Part shown: positions 1-6,443 of the stretch, piece after piece
How positions within the stretch are numbered: position 1 is the first letter of the stretch
Layout of the letters: the number at the start of each line of letters is the position of its first letter
Assembly (NCBI GenBank): GCA_964478455.1
Contig: CAYZJD010000049.1
Coordinates: forward strand, 1-17,814
DNA length: 17,814 bases
Direction of reading: 5' to 3'
Source of the DNA: CAYZJD01 sp964478455
GTDB taxonomy: Bacteria > Acidobacteriota > Terriglobia > Bryobacterales > Bryobacteraceae
The notes under the pieces: generated by a model
Databases searched by the model: none
What the model was told of the DNA's origin: nothing
The model's input: only the letters and a program-made list of their open reading frames with translations
Program-made: the position numbers and the translations under genes

Positions 1-6
1 CTCCCA

Positions 7-1434
7 GTGTCTGAATCGCAGCTACGCTTGGGACAGCGTAGGCCCCCCGAGCGCGGGGCGTGTTATTCTCTTCGCTTGCTGGTTGTCATCCTTGCACTCG
101 TTTCGGGCGCCTGTTTCGGGCAGATACGTGCCGGGGCCGCCCGGCGAGTCATCACGCCCGACCTTGTCCGGCACGCGCCGGTCTATCTCGCGGGTTTTGA
201 CAACAACCGCGTGGCCACCGGGGTCCACGACGATCTGTTCGCGGGGTGCCTGGCGCTGGCGGCGGGCCAAACGCCGCTGGTGATCTGCGGGGTGGATTCG
301 ATCGGCCTGTTTTTCGAAGACGTCGAGAAGATTCGCGCTGGGGCGCGTGAGCGGACCGGCGGCGAGGTGAACGTCATTGTCGCCGCCACGCACAATCACC
401 AGACGCCGGACACGATGGGACTGTGGGGCCCGAAGCCGGGGGTGAGCGGCATCAGCGAAGAGTACAACCGATTCGTCGTCGAGCGCACGGCCGAGGCGGC
501 GGCAGAGGCGGCGAGCGCGCTGCGGCCGGCGGCGTTCGTTGCGGCGACGAAGAAGTCGGCCGAGCTGGCCGGTTTCCTCAACGATACACGGCCGCCCGTC
601 GTGCTCGACCCCGATCTTATCGTCCTTTCGGCCAAAGGCCGCGACGGCAAGCCTATCGGAACGCTGGTCAACTGGGCCAACCACCCGGAGGCGCTCGGCG
701 CGAAGAACACGCTCATCACGGCGGACTACCTGGCCTCGTTCTACGCGCGCCTGGAGGAACTCGGCGGGGGCGTGGCGGTGTTTGTCAACGGCGCGATCGG
801 CGGGATGCAGTCGCCGCTGGGGGCGAAGGTCATCGATCCGAAGTCCGGCCGCGCGGCGCCGGAGAACAGTTTCCGGATGGCGGAGATCATCGGGCGGCGC
901 GTTGCCGAACTGGCCTTCGAGGCCGCGCGCGGGGCAAAGACTGCGGTCATCGACCGCATCGAGTTCCGCGAGAAGCGGATCGAGGTGCCGGTGGCCAACC
1001 TCGGCTACCGCATGGCGGCAAAGGCGGATGTGTTCAAAGGCAGAAAGCCCATGAACGCCAACTGGACGACAACGACGCCGGTGGGTCTTGTCCGCATGTC
1101 CCACGGGAGGAAACCGCTGCTTGAAATCGCGCTCGTTCCCGGCGAGTTGTACCCCGAGCTGAGCCGTGGCGGCGTCAAGCGTTACTCGGGCGCCGATTAT
1201 CCGGGTGCGCCGATCGAGCCAGCCATCAAGCGGATGATGAAGGCGCCTCACCGCATGGTGTTCGGCCTCGCGAACGACGAAATCGGCTACATCATTCCCA
1301 AGGCTGAATGGGACGAGAGGCAACCCTTCCTTAGAAACAGCCCCAGGCGGTGGTATGGTGAGATTAACTCGACCGGTCCCGAGGCCGCGCCGCTCATTAT
1401 CGGAACCATTCGGGAGCTAGCGGGCATCCAATAA
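7..1434 (+). CDS. Secreted neutral/alkaline ceramidase-family hydrolase
   Basis: The 475-residue product looks like the N-terminal catalytic domain family of neutral/alkaline (non-lysosomal) ceramidases, zinc amidases that split N-acyl-sphingosine. The family's four zinc ligands have visible counterparts: His129 in AATHNH, His226 in NWANHPEAL, Glu380 in VPGELYPE and Tyr428 in EIGYIIP. The stretch FVNGAIGGMQSP (about 259-270) is the usual conserved loop. A hydrophobic segment at about 22-37 (LRLLVVILALVSGAC) suggests Sec export; the AC is not a good lipobox. The product is shorter than the 600-700 residue eukaryotic and Pseudomonas enzymes and lacks their C-terminal domain, as is common in bacterial homologues. 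The GTG start gives an unusually long polar leader before the hydrophobic core, and the frame is open to base 1, so the true start may be a later TTG (28 or 76) or lie outside the window. Substrate is uncertain: many bacterial members are not proven ceramidases. Confidence 0.85.
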   Translation: MSESQLRLGQRRPPERGACYSLRLLVVILALVSGACFGQIRAGAARRVITPDLVRHAPVYLAGFDNNRVATGVHDDLFAGCLALAAGQTPLVICGVDSIGLFFEDVEKIRAGARERTGGEVNVIVAATHNHQTPDTMGLWGPKPGVSGISEEYNRFVVERTAEAAAEAASALRPAAFVAATKKSAELAGFLNDTRPPVVLDPDLIVLSAKGRDGKPIGTLVNWANHPEALGAKNTLITADYLASFYARLEELGGGVAVFVNGAIGGMQSPLGAKVIDPKSGRAAPENSFRMAEIIGRRVAELAFEAARGAKTAVIDRIEFREKRIEVPVANLGYRMAAKADVFKGRKPMNANWTTTTPVGLVRMSHGRKPLLEIALVPGELYPELSRGGVKRYSGADYPGAPIEPAIKRMMKAPHRMVFGLANDEIGYIIPKAEWDERQPFLRNSPRRWYGEINSTGPEAAPLIIGTIRELAGIQ

Positions 1435-1450
1435 GGGACGCGCCATTGCC

Positions 1451-1897
1451 ATGTCCGAGATCGTCAGCCAATTCAGCGTGTCCGTGGATCAGATCCAGGA
1501 CTACGAGTTTCGGGTGAAGTTCGGCAAGGAGCAGGTTCCGGAGTTGGTGATGGACGAGCCGCCGCCTCTGGGACGCGACCTCGGCCCGAGCGCGGGCCGC
1601 GTGCTGGCGGCGGCGATCGGCAACTGTCTGAGCGCGAGTCTGCTCTTTTGCGCCCGCAAGGCGAGGGTGCCGCTCGGCAACATCCACACGGAGGTGAAGG
1701 TGCAGGTCGTGCGAGCGGAGAACCGCCGGCTGCGCGTCGGCAAGATCGAGGTGGCGATCGATCCGCACCTGGCGGAGTCCGAGAGGGAGAACGCGCGCCG
1801 GTGCCTGGCGCTGTTCGAGGACTTCTGCACGGTCACCCAGAGCGTCCGCCGCGGGATCGAAGTGGATGTGACGGTGAAGGGGCTGTCTACTGAATAA
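1451..1897 (+). CDS. OsmC-family protein
   Basis: A 148-residue cytoplasmic protein of typical OsmC/Ohr-superfamily size. The first family cysteine lies on the central helix in AAAIGNCLSASLLF (Cys59) and the second in EDFCTVTQSVRRG (Cys126), matching the two-cysteine peroxidatic arrangement that reduces organic hydroperoxides at the expense of dithiols. An extra cysteine, Cys67, follows one turn region after Cys59. The order, with a beta-rich N-terminus (about 5-35), the central helix and a final strand IEVDVTVKG, fits the fold. The start is the ATG 16 bases after the ceramidase-like stop, with AGGGACG upstream at a somewhat long spacing. Its 3' end overlaps the next gene, so the two are probably co-transcribed. 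Actual peroxidase activity is inferred from the family only; general OsmC-like proteins can have other roles. Confidence 0.85.
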   Translation: MSEIVSQFSVSVDQIQDYEFRVKFGKEQVPELVMDEPPPLGRDLGPSAGRVLAAAIGNCLSASLLFCARKARVPLGNIHTEVKVQVVRAENRRLRVGKIEVAIDPHLAESERENARRCLALFEDFCTVTQSVRRGIEVDVTVKGLSTE

Positions 1898-2522
1898 AAC
1901 GTCGCTGATCCCCGCCCTGCTGCTGGTCTTTGCGCCAGTGCTGCTGCCTGCCCAGGAAACCGGCGGAAACGCGACGGCGCACATCGCTCCGGCGACGCCG
2001 ATTGCGCCGGGGCCTACGACCGCGGACAACTGGCCGCGCTACCTGCACCTTACTTTCGGTCCGGGCGCCTGGCTTGGATCGGGCTTTTGGTCCGGCGTCG
2101 CCCAGTGGCGCGACTACCCGTCCGAATGGGAGCAGGGGGCTTCCGGTTACTGGAAGCGGTATGGCCACTCCCACGGCCGCCGGATGATCCGAAACACGAT
2201 CGACCTCGGCGTGGCCACCTGGCGCGGCGAAATCACGACGTACTCACGGTGCCGGTGCTCGGGCTTCGGACCGCGGCTCGGGCACGCGGTGAAGTCCACC
2301 TTCATCCGGCGTACCAACGACGGCGGAACCACGCTGGCGCTCGGGCACTTCGCCGGCTCCTACGGCTCGGGCTTCGCCGCCAATCTCTGGATGCCCGGCT
2401 CGCACAACGATTTCGGCGACGGGTTGCGGCGCGGCACGTTCTCTCTGTCTTATGAGGCCCTCCGCAACGTGGGCCGCGAGTTTTGGCCCGACATCAGGCG
2501 GAAGGTCTTCCGGAGGAAGTAA
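1890..2522 (+). CDS. Secreted protein of unknown function with a probable CTG start
   Basis: No family is recognised. The usual-codon start would be GTG at 1938, but that cuts through a signal peptide. Reading the same frame from CTG 1890 gives an N-terminus with NKTSL, a hydrophobic core (ALLLVFAPVLL) and an AQE cleavage-like site, and AAGGGG at 1877-1882 is a well-placed ribosome binding site 7 bases upstream. There is an in-frame stop at 1875 and no ATG, GTG or TTG between that stop and 1938. Translated from CTG the product is 210 residues. After the signal come a Pro/Ala/Thr-rich linker, an aromatic and glycine-rich body (WPRYLHLTFGPGAW, SGFWSGVAQW, SGYWKRYGHS) and a basic tail ending RRKVFRRK. 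Gly/aromatic alternation suggests a surface or periplasmic beta-rich protein, but this is a guess. It overlaps osmC by 8 bases, pointing to translational coupling. Confidence 0.7.
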   Translation: MNKTSLIPALLLVFAPVLLPAQETGGNATAHIAPATPIAPGPTTADNWPRYLHLTFGPGAWLGSGFWSGVAQWRDYPSEWEQGASGYWKRYGHSHGRRMIRNTIDLGVATWRGEITTYSRCRCSGFGPRLGHAVKSTFIRRTNDGGTTLALGHFAGSYGSGFAANLWMPGSHNDFGDGLRRGTFSLSYEALRNVGREFWPDIRRKVFRRK

Positions 2523-2541
2523 GGCAGGTCGAGGCTCCGCA

Positions 2542-2955
2542 TTATCGCTTGTCGACATCGCGAAACTCCAGGCCGATGGTATGCCTCGAGCCAGTAGCGG
2601 TGCAGTGGCGGACCCACGCCGAGCCGGTGAGATTCGTGTGAACGACTCGAAACCTTACAACCGTGGAGATCTCAATGGCCTCTGGGATTTCCATCTTCAG
2701 ACCTCGGGCCGAAACGTCCAGGCAGTGGCCCAGACTGTGTCGCTTGACGCCGGCCTGCTCCTCCCAGGTAATCTCAATCGGGTTGAGCAGGGGCCGTCGC
2801 GCATGCAGCCGGCGCTGTCTGAGACGCCGCACGGCAAAAGACATAGAGCAAAGAGCAAGGATGCCAGAGGCAAGAAGGAGAGAAACCAGCACGACCCGTT
2901 GCGCGGGCTGCAATTCCGCAAACGGCTTGGCCAAGATGTCCAACAGGAAGTCCAT
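2542..2955 (-). CDS. Membrane-anchored PilZ-domain protein (c-di-GMP binding)
   Basis: A 137-residue protein with one transmembrane segment (about 20-42, RVVLVSLLLASGILAL) followed by a cytoplasmic PilZ domain. Both c-di-GMP contact motifs are visible: RLHAR (RxxxR, 49-53) and DVSARG (DxSxxG, 80-85), followed by the typical strands GSAWVRHC and HTIGLEF. It aligns without gaps over the RxxxR region with the PilZ domain encoded at 4276-5181. The start is the ATG with GGAG 7 bases upstream. An upstream in-frame GTG (3027) overlaps the stop of the coiled-coil gene in a GTGA but lacks a ribosome binding site and would add 24 residues that look unlike a protein N-terminus. It is downstream partner of the coiled-coil gene and converges with the unknown gene ending at 2522. 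The role is inferred to be c-di-GMP-controlled envelope or motility function. Confidence 0.8.
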   Translation of the reverse strand: MDFLLDILAKPFAELQPAQRVVLVSLLLASGILALCSMSFAVRRLRQRRLHARRPLLNPIEITWEEQAGVKRHSLGHCLDVSARGLKMEIPEAIEISTVVRFRVVHTNLTGSAWVRHCTATGSRHTIGLEFRDVDKR

Positions 2956-3023
2956 ACCATGGCTCCGTTTCTTCCAAAGCGCTTGGCGCCACCCCCGAAC
3001 CACTGGCTGGCAACTCGCGAGAC

Positions 3024-3968
3024 TCACAGATCTGCTGGCAAGGTAGCTAAACCCTCAGCTCCGCCGACCATGTCTTTGAGCTTCTGAACAGTCGCCACCA
3101 GTTCCTCCTGCCGCTCAATTCGAACGCGATCCGCGGCGTGCAAACCTCGGATGGCCTCAGCTTGCGCGTTCAGACGCCGTTCGACACGCTGCTGATCCTC
3201 CTGGAATTTCGATACCAGCGTGTTCAGTCTGGAAACGGCGCCCGAAAGCGACTCCAGGGGCTGCTGCGCTGCTTCGAGCTTTTCCGCGACTTCCGAGATT
3301 GCACCCTCGGCCACGGCCAAGCGAGCCTCGATCGATTTCTGCTGTGAATCGATTTCCTCCGCCCATCGCCGAACCGTGTTCTCCGCAAACGCCAGTAATT
3401 CGGCTTCCTTACGCCGTTCCCCGGCTTGCACCGCCATAAACGCATTCATCTCCTCGCGAATCTGCTGCCCGGCAGCTTCACTCTTCGCAAGAGATGCCTG
3501 CATTTGTGGAACCTCTGTAGACAGTTGTCCGGCGACTCGAGCCAGGGAGGCAACGCGACCGTGAAGCGACGCCAACTCACTGTTGGTCTGAAGGACCTCG
3601 TTAGAGAGGCTCGACAAGGTGATTTCCATTGCCTGGAGTCTGCCTTGATTCGGTCCAAGCAACAAAGACAGTTGCCGGATGAAAGCCTCCAGGCCGTCGG
3701 TCAGCCTGGGGGCGAAGTGCTCAGCCAGCCTGCGGATCTCATCCGCGGGCATGTTCTCACTCGCTTCGACAGCGGAGGGCTCACCCTCACGTTCCGGCGC
3801 GGGGATGGGGCTCTCCGGACCTTCCGCGGTTCCCGGTGGTTCCTCCGATTGACTTCCCTCTTGGGTGCCTGGACCTTCACGCTCATCCGCTCCCGACCGA
3901 CCGAGAACCTCTTTGAGTCGCTGGAACCGGCTCTCCGGCAAATCAGATGTTTGGAAGATGCTTGTCAT
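3024..3968 (-). CDS. Cysteine-free coiled-coil protein, function unknown
   Basis: 314 residues, not assigned to a family. The layout is visible: a short N-terminal region (1-28, with SRFQRLKEVLG), an acidic Pro/Gly/Glu-rich linker (about 29-75), then a long helical region (about 76-300) with heptad-like Leu/Ala/Val spacing and many Glu, Gln and Arg residues, for example SNEVLQTNSELASLHGRVAS and AVAEGAISEVAEKLEAA. No signal peptide or membrane segment is seen, so it should be cytoplasmic. GGAG sits 9 bases upstream of the ATG. It is the first gene of a minus-strand pair with the membrane PilZ protein, and is divergent from the PilZ/J-domain gene. It could be a scaffold or a polarity/motility partner of the PilZ proteins, but only the neighbourhood supports that. 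Kinesin- or SMC-like database hits would be composition artefacts. Confidence 0.7.
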   Translation of the reverse strand: MTSIFQTSDLPESRFQRLKEVLGRSGADEREGPGTQEGSQSEEPPGTAEGPESPIPAPEREGEPSAVEASENMPADEIRRLAEHFAPRLTDGLEAFIRQLSLLLGPNQGRLQAMEITLSSLSNEVLQTNSELASLHGRVASLARVAGQLSTEVPQMQASLAKSEAAGQQIREEMNAFMAVQAGERRKEAELLAFAENTVRRWAEEIDSQQKSIEARLAVAEGAISEVAEKLEAAQQPLESLSGAVSRLNTLVSKFQEDQQRVERRLNAQAEAIRGLHAADRVRIERQEELVATVQKLKDMVGGAEGLATLPADL

Positions 3969-4117
3969 TGGTTAATTCTCCGAAGTGGGTGTCCGGATCG
4001 TGATGCCCACCGGAGCACCTCGAATTCGATCATCGCGGGGTCTTAAGGCACGTGAAAGGCCAAGCGACCAGACTCAATGCCAGCATGGAGTTGCAGGATG
4101 CAAGGCGGCGTCCCGAT

Positions 4118-4142
4118 GACAAACTGTCCTGACGACCGGACA
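4118..4142. promoter_or_regulatory. Candidate activator-binding dyads upstream of sigma-54 promoter
   Basis: GACA-AAC-TGTC (4118-4128) is nested with TGTCC-N8-GGACA (4125-4142). The centre of the longer dyad lies roughly 96 bases upstream of the transcript start predicted from the sigma-54 element at 4204-4219, the distance at which enhancer-binding proteins usually sit. The binding protein is unknown; the nearby activator (5336-6292) is one candidate. Confidence 0.4.
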
Positions 4143-4203
4143 TTCTGACATCTCCGCTCTCTTCATGTGTCCGCAGGCAATTCATAACACACAATTCGAC
4201 GAT

Positions 4204-4219
4204 TGGCACCCGAATTGCT
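4204..4219 (+). promoter_or_regulatory. Sigma-54 (-24/-12) promoter of the PilZ/J-domain gene
   Basis: TGGCAC, five bases, then TTGCT matches the sigma-54 consensus TGGCAC-N5-TTGCW at every fixed position with correct spacing. A transcript would start near 4230, leaving a short leader before TTG 4252 or ATG 4276. A gene for a sigma-54 activator lies immediately downstream of the controlled gene, which strengthens the call. Confidence 0.8.
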
Positions 4220-4275
4220 CCAGTTAAGGATGCCGTCCAGCGCAACGGTGCTTGCATCGGCTGGCCGCACTTGTT

Positions 4276-5181
4276 ATGCGAAGACCAACTGACCACCGCC
4301 GCCATGTCAGGTACCCCCTGAACTGCCACGTCTCCGTCACTTGGCACGATTCCAACGGAGTCGCCCGGTCTACTGGCGCACGTGGAGTGGATATTTCGAA
4401 AGCCGGCATCCGGATCGAAATCGCGGAGCCGCTGCCACGGGACGCTCTCATCTACCTGCGCGCGGAGGAATTTGGCGCTCTGGGCAGCGCCCATGTCCGT
4501 CATTGTGACCCCCACGGAAACAAGTACTTGGCCGGCCTGGAGTTCGGCGCCTTGCAGCAGGAGATGAAGTTCCCCGAAATAGGGCAAGCGGACTACTATG
4601 AGTTGCTTCAAATCAGTCCGAACGCCGAAACCGAGACGATCCACCGCGTGTTTCGAATGCTGGCGGCCCGTTATCACCCCGACAACCAAGAAACGGGAAA
4701 TCCCGAGTTGTTTCTGCGGCTCTCAAAGGCCTACGAGACCCTGAGCGACCCCGAAAAACGAGCGGAATACGACGCGAACATGCGAAACAGGGAAATCAGA
4801 CCCCTGCCTGTGTTTGAACTGCGAGACTTTGTTCATGGTGTCCGTGGCGAGATGAACCGCCGGTTGGGTATCTTGTATCTGTTGTACCAGCGGCGCCGGC
4901 TGCAATCCATGCGTCCGGGCATGTCCGTGATGGAATTCGAGGGCCTGATGTCGTTCCCCAGGGAACACCTCGAGTTCGCACTCTGGTTTCTCAAGGACAA
5001 GCAATACATCAAGATGGAGGAAAATTCGGACTACTCGATCACCAGCGCCGGAGTGGAGCAACTGGAGTCCCAATTGCCGTCGGTTCCGGTCCTGCATAAG
5101 CTGCTTGAACCCCCGCAGCCAGAAAACGAGCCAGCACAACCGACACAGGAGAGCGATGCACGACGTCAAGCTGTGGCCTGA
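4276..5181 (+). CDS. PilZ + J-domain fusion protein with a C-terminal winged-helix-like region
   Basis: From the chosen ATG the product has 301 residues in three parts. Residues 1-93 form a PilZ domain with RRHVR (RxxxR, 8-12) and DISKAG (DxSxxG, 39-44), so it should bind c-di-GMP. Residues about 105-165 form a DnaJ-type J domain (DYYELLQISPNAETE, then ARYHPDN with the HPD signature, then LSKAYETLSDPEKRAEYD), which normally stimulates a DnaK/Hsp70 ATPase. Residues about 195-260 (MSVMEFEGLMSFPREHL, DKQYIKMEEN, YSITSAGVEQL) resemble a winged helix. The Pro/Gln/Glu tail is probably disordered. A TTG at 4252 would add eight residues; neither start has a good ribosome binding site, and ATG puts the PilZ RxxxR in the usual place. 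It lies behind a sigma-54 promoter and ahead of a sigma-54 activator gene. A role linking c-di-GMP to chaperone-assisted assembly or degradation is speculative. Confidence 0.85.
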   Translation: MRRPTDHRRHVRYPLNCHVSVTWHDSNGVARSTGARGVDISKAGIRIEIAEPLPRDALIYLRAEEFGALGSAHVRHCDPHGNKYLAGLEFGALQQEMKFPEIGQADYYELLQISPNAETETIHRVFRMLAARYHPDNQETGNPELFLRLSKAYETLSDPEKRAEYDANMRNREIRPLPVFELRDFVHGVRGEMNRRLGILYLLYQRRRLQSMRPGMSVMEFEGLMSFPREHLEFALWFLKDKQYIKMEENSDYSITSAGVEQLESQLPSVPVLHKLLEPPQPENEPAQPTQESDARRQAVA

Positions 5182-5189
5182 AGATGTCG

Positions 5190-5203
5190 TTTTGTATACA
5201 AAA
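5190..5203. promoter_or_regulatory. Perfect 14-base palindrome, candidate operator
   Basis: TTTTGTATACAAAA reads the same on both strands and sits in an AT-rich island just after the PilZ/J-domain stop and about 146 bases before the activator start. Its position suggests an operator or upstream activating site for the activator gene. There is no terminator-like T-run arrangement. A second weak dyad, GGTAC-N4-GTACC, follows at 5218-5231. Confidence 0.45.
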
Positions 5204-5272
5204 GTAGATATAGTTGCGGTACTCTTGTACCATTACGAAAGTTTCAATTCCAAGCAGTCTGCTTCCCGATGA

Positions 5273-5302
5273 TTGACTCTCCGCCGGAGATGTCTTTAAG
5301 AT
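5273..5302 (+). promoter_or_regulatory. Sigma-70-like promoter with an internal dyad, for the sigma-54 activator gene
   Basis: TTGACT (5273-5278) and TAAGAT (5297-5302) are separated by 18 bases and would start a transcript around 5309, ahead of the ATG at 5336. The spacer begins with a perfect dyad, TCTCCG-C-CGGAGA (5278-5290). A protein bound there would block polymerase, so the site may be a repressor operator, possibly for autoregulation. The prediction rests on sequence match only. Confidence 0.45.
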
Positions 5303-5335
5303 ATTACCTGCCGGTACTCGAGGAAGAAGAGTTCC

Positions 5336-6292
5336 ATGAAGGATCAAGGAAGAGCGGAGCCATTGAACTTCCTCGGGGCGCCCTTTTTGATCTGCAGCCC
5401 GGCGATGCGGGAATTGATGGCACTCACGGAACGAGTGGCGCGCACCAAGGCTGCGGTATTAATCAACGGCGAGACTGGTTCCGGAAAGGAACTGACTGCT
5501 CGAGCGATCCATTGTTATTCCACGCGGTCTTCCAAACCCTGGGTTGATGTTTCCTGCGGGGCGCTACCGGAGCATCTGGTCGAGAGCGAGTTCTTTGGCT
5601 ATGAGAAAGGGGCCTTTAGCAGCGCGGAAACTCTCAAGCCGGGCTTCTTTGAACTCGCCAACGGAGGGACTCTTTTCCTGGATGAGATCGGACAACTCGA
5701 ACCGAGGATGCAAGGTAAGCTGCTGCGAGTACTGGATGGCAACCCATATTACCGACTGGGAGGAATCCGTAAAGTAACGGTAGACGTACGGATTGTGGCA
5801 GCGACCAATGTTAATCTTGTGGAGGCAGTCCAATCGGGCCAGTTTCGGAGCGATCTATTCCATCGACTGAGTCAGTTCACCCTGACCGTACCGCCACTTC
5901 GTCAACGGAGAGAAGACATCATTCCTCTTGCCGAGTTCTTCCTGGAGCGCGAGAACCCCGGACTTCAGCTCTCATCGGAGGCAGGCCTTCTCTTGCAGCG
6001 CTACAGTTGGCCAGGAAATGTGCGCCAGTTGCGGAACGTGATCGCCACTGCCGCGATCCTCGCGAGCGGCACGTGCATCCGGGCGGATGACTTGCCGCCC
6101 CAGATCCGGTTTCCGGAAGCCAACACCACCAACCATAGGCTTGAGGATGTAGAACGCCGGACGATTTTCGCGACGCTGGCATCCACAAAAGGGCATCGCC
6201 GGGAGGCGGCCGAGCAACTGGGAATCTCGGCCAGGACGCTCTCGCGCAAACTGAAGGCTTACTCCAAGGGCGAGGCGAGCATCGCCTGTTGA
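5336..6292 (+). CDS. Sensor-less sigma-54-dependent transcriptional activator (AAA+ and Fis-type HTH)
   Basis: The 318-residue protein starts almost directly with the AAA+ sigma-54 interaction domain and has no receiver, GAF or PAS domain, as in PspF. Visible motifs: Walker A GETGSGKE (45-52), Walker B GTLFLDEIG (111-119), the FRSDLFHRL segment with candidate arginine fingers Arg171 and Arg177, PPLRQRREDI (186-195) and YSWPGNVRQL (213-222). The C-terminus is a Fis-type helix-turn-helix (about 286-309, GHRREAAEQLGISARTLSRK). The sigma-54-contacting loop is GAFSSA (92-97) instead of GAFTGA, with changes at the two central residues. A purine-rich stretch (GAGGAAGAAGAG) precedes the ATG. The adjacent PilZ/J-domain gene has a consensus sigma-54 promoter and is a likely target. 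Without a sensor domain it would need control by a partner protein or by its own expression level. Confidence 0.88.
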   Translation: MKDQGRAEPLNFLGAPFLICSPAMRELMALTERVARTKAAVLINGETGSGKELTARAIHCYSTRSSKPWVDVSCGALPEHLVESEFFGYEKGAFSSAETLKPGFFELANGGTLFLDEIGQLEPRMQGKLLRVLDGNPYYRLGGIRKVTVDVRIVAATNVNLVEAVQSGQFRSDLFHRLSQFTLTVPPLRQRREDIIPLAEFFLERENPGLQLSSEAGLLLQRYSWPGNVRQLRNVIATAAILASGTCIRADDLPPQIRFPEANTTNHRLEDVERRTIFATLASTKGHRREAAEQLGISARTLSRKLKAYSKGEASIAC

Positions 6293-6443
6293 GCAAAACG
6301 AGGGCGACGCGGAGTCAAGCTGACGCCTGCCTTGTGCGGCAGATGACAAACGCGGAGGCTCGCGCACATGCATTCCGCTCATCGCTCTCATTTCCGGGCC
6401 GAGGCAGGTCCCATGGGCGCGGAGGCGCCCGCGAGAAGGCAGC

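Larger units (their letters stand above)
3969..4275. other. Divergent intergenic region with regulatory signals, no gene
   Basis: 307 bases separate the divergent starts of the coiled-coil gene and the PilZ/J-domain gene. No convincing coding frame is present. It holds a full-match sigma-54 promoter for the plus strand (4204-4219), nested dyads GACA-N3-TGTC (4118-4128) and TGTCC-N8-GGACA (4125-4142) about 100 bases upstream of the predicted plus-strand transcript start, a 10-base palindrome TCGAATTCGA (4020-4029), and a much weaker GG-N10-GC element facing the minus strand (TGGCCT-N5-GTGCC, about 4047-4062). Confidence 0.6.

Noticed and set aside
22..1323. Minus-strand open frame opposite the ceramidase-like gene
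   Set aside because: Composition typical of antisense GC-rich DNA (Arg, His, Asp); no recognisable domain, while the plus strand has all zinc-ligand motifs.
4047..4062. Second sigma-54-like element facing the coiled-coil gene (TGGCCT-N5-GTGCC)
   Set aside because: Only the GG-N10-GC spacing and part of the -24 half match; this is too weak in GC-rich DNA to call as a promoter on its own.
4030..4689. Minus-strand open frame across the divergent promoter region
   Set aside because: It would cover the sigma-54 promoter and lie antisense to a well-supported PilZ domain; its product shows no domain features.
6415..6430. GGGCGC-N4-GCGCCC hairpin downstream of the archaemetzincin gene
   Set aside because: No T-run follows on the minus strand, so it is not supported as an intrinsic terminator; such hairpins are common by chance in GC-rich DNA.
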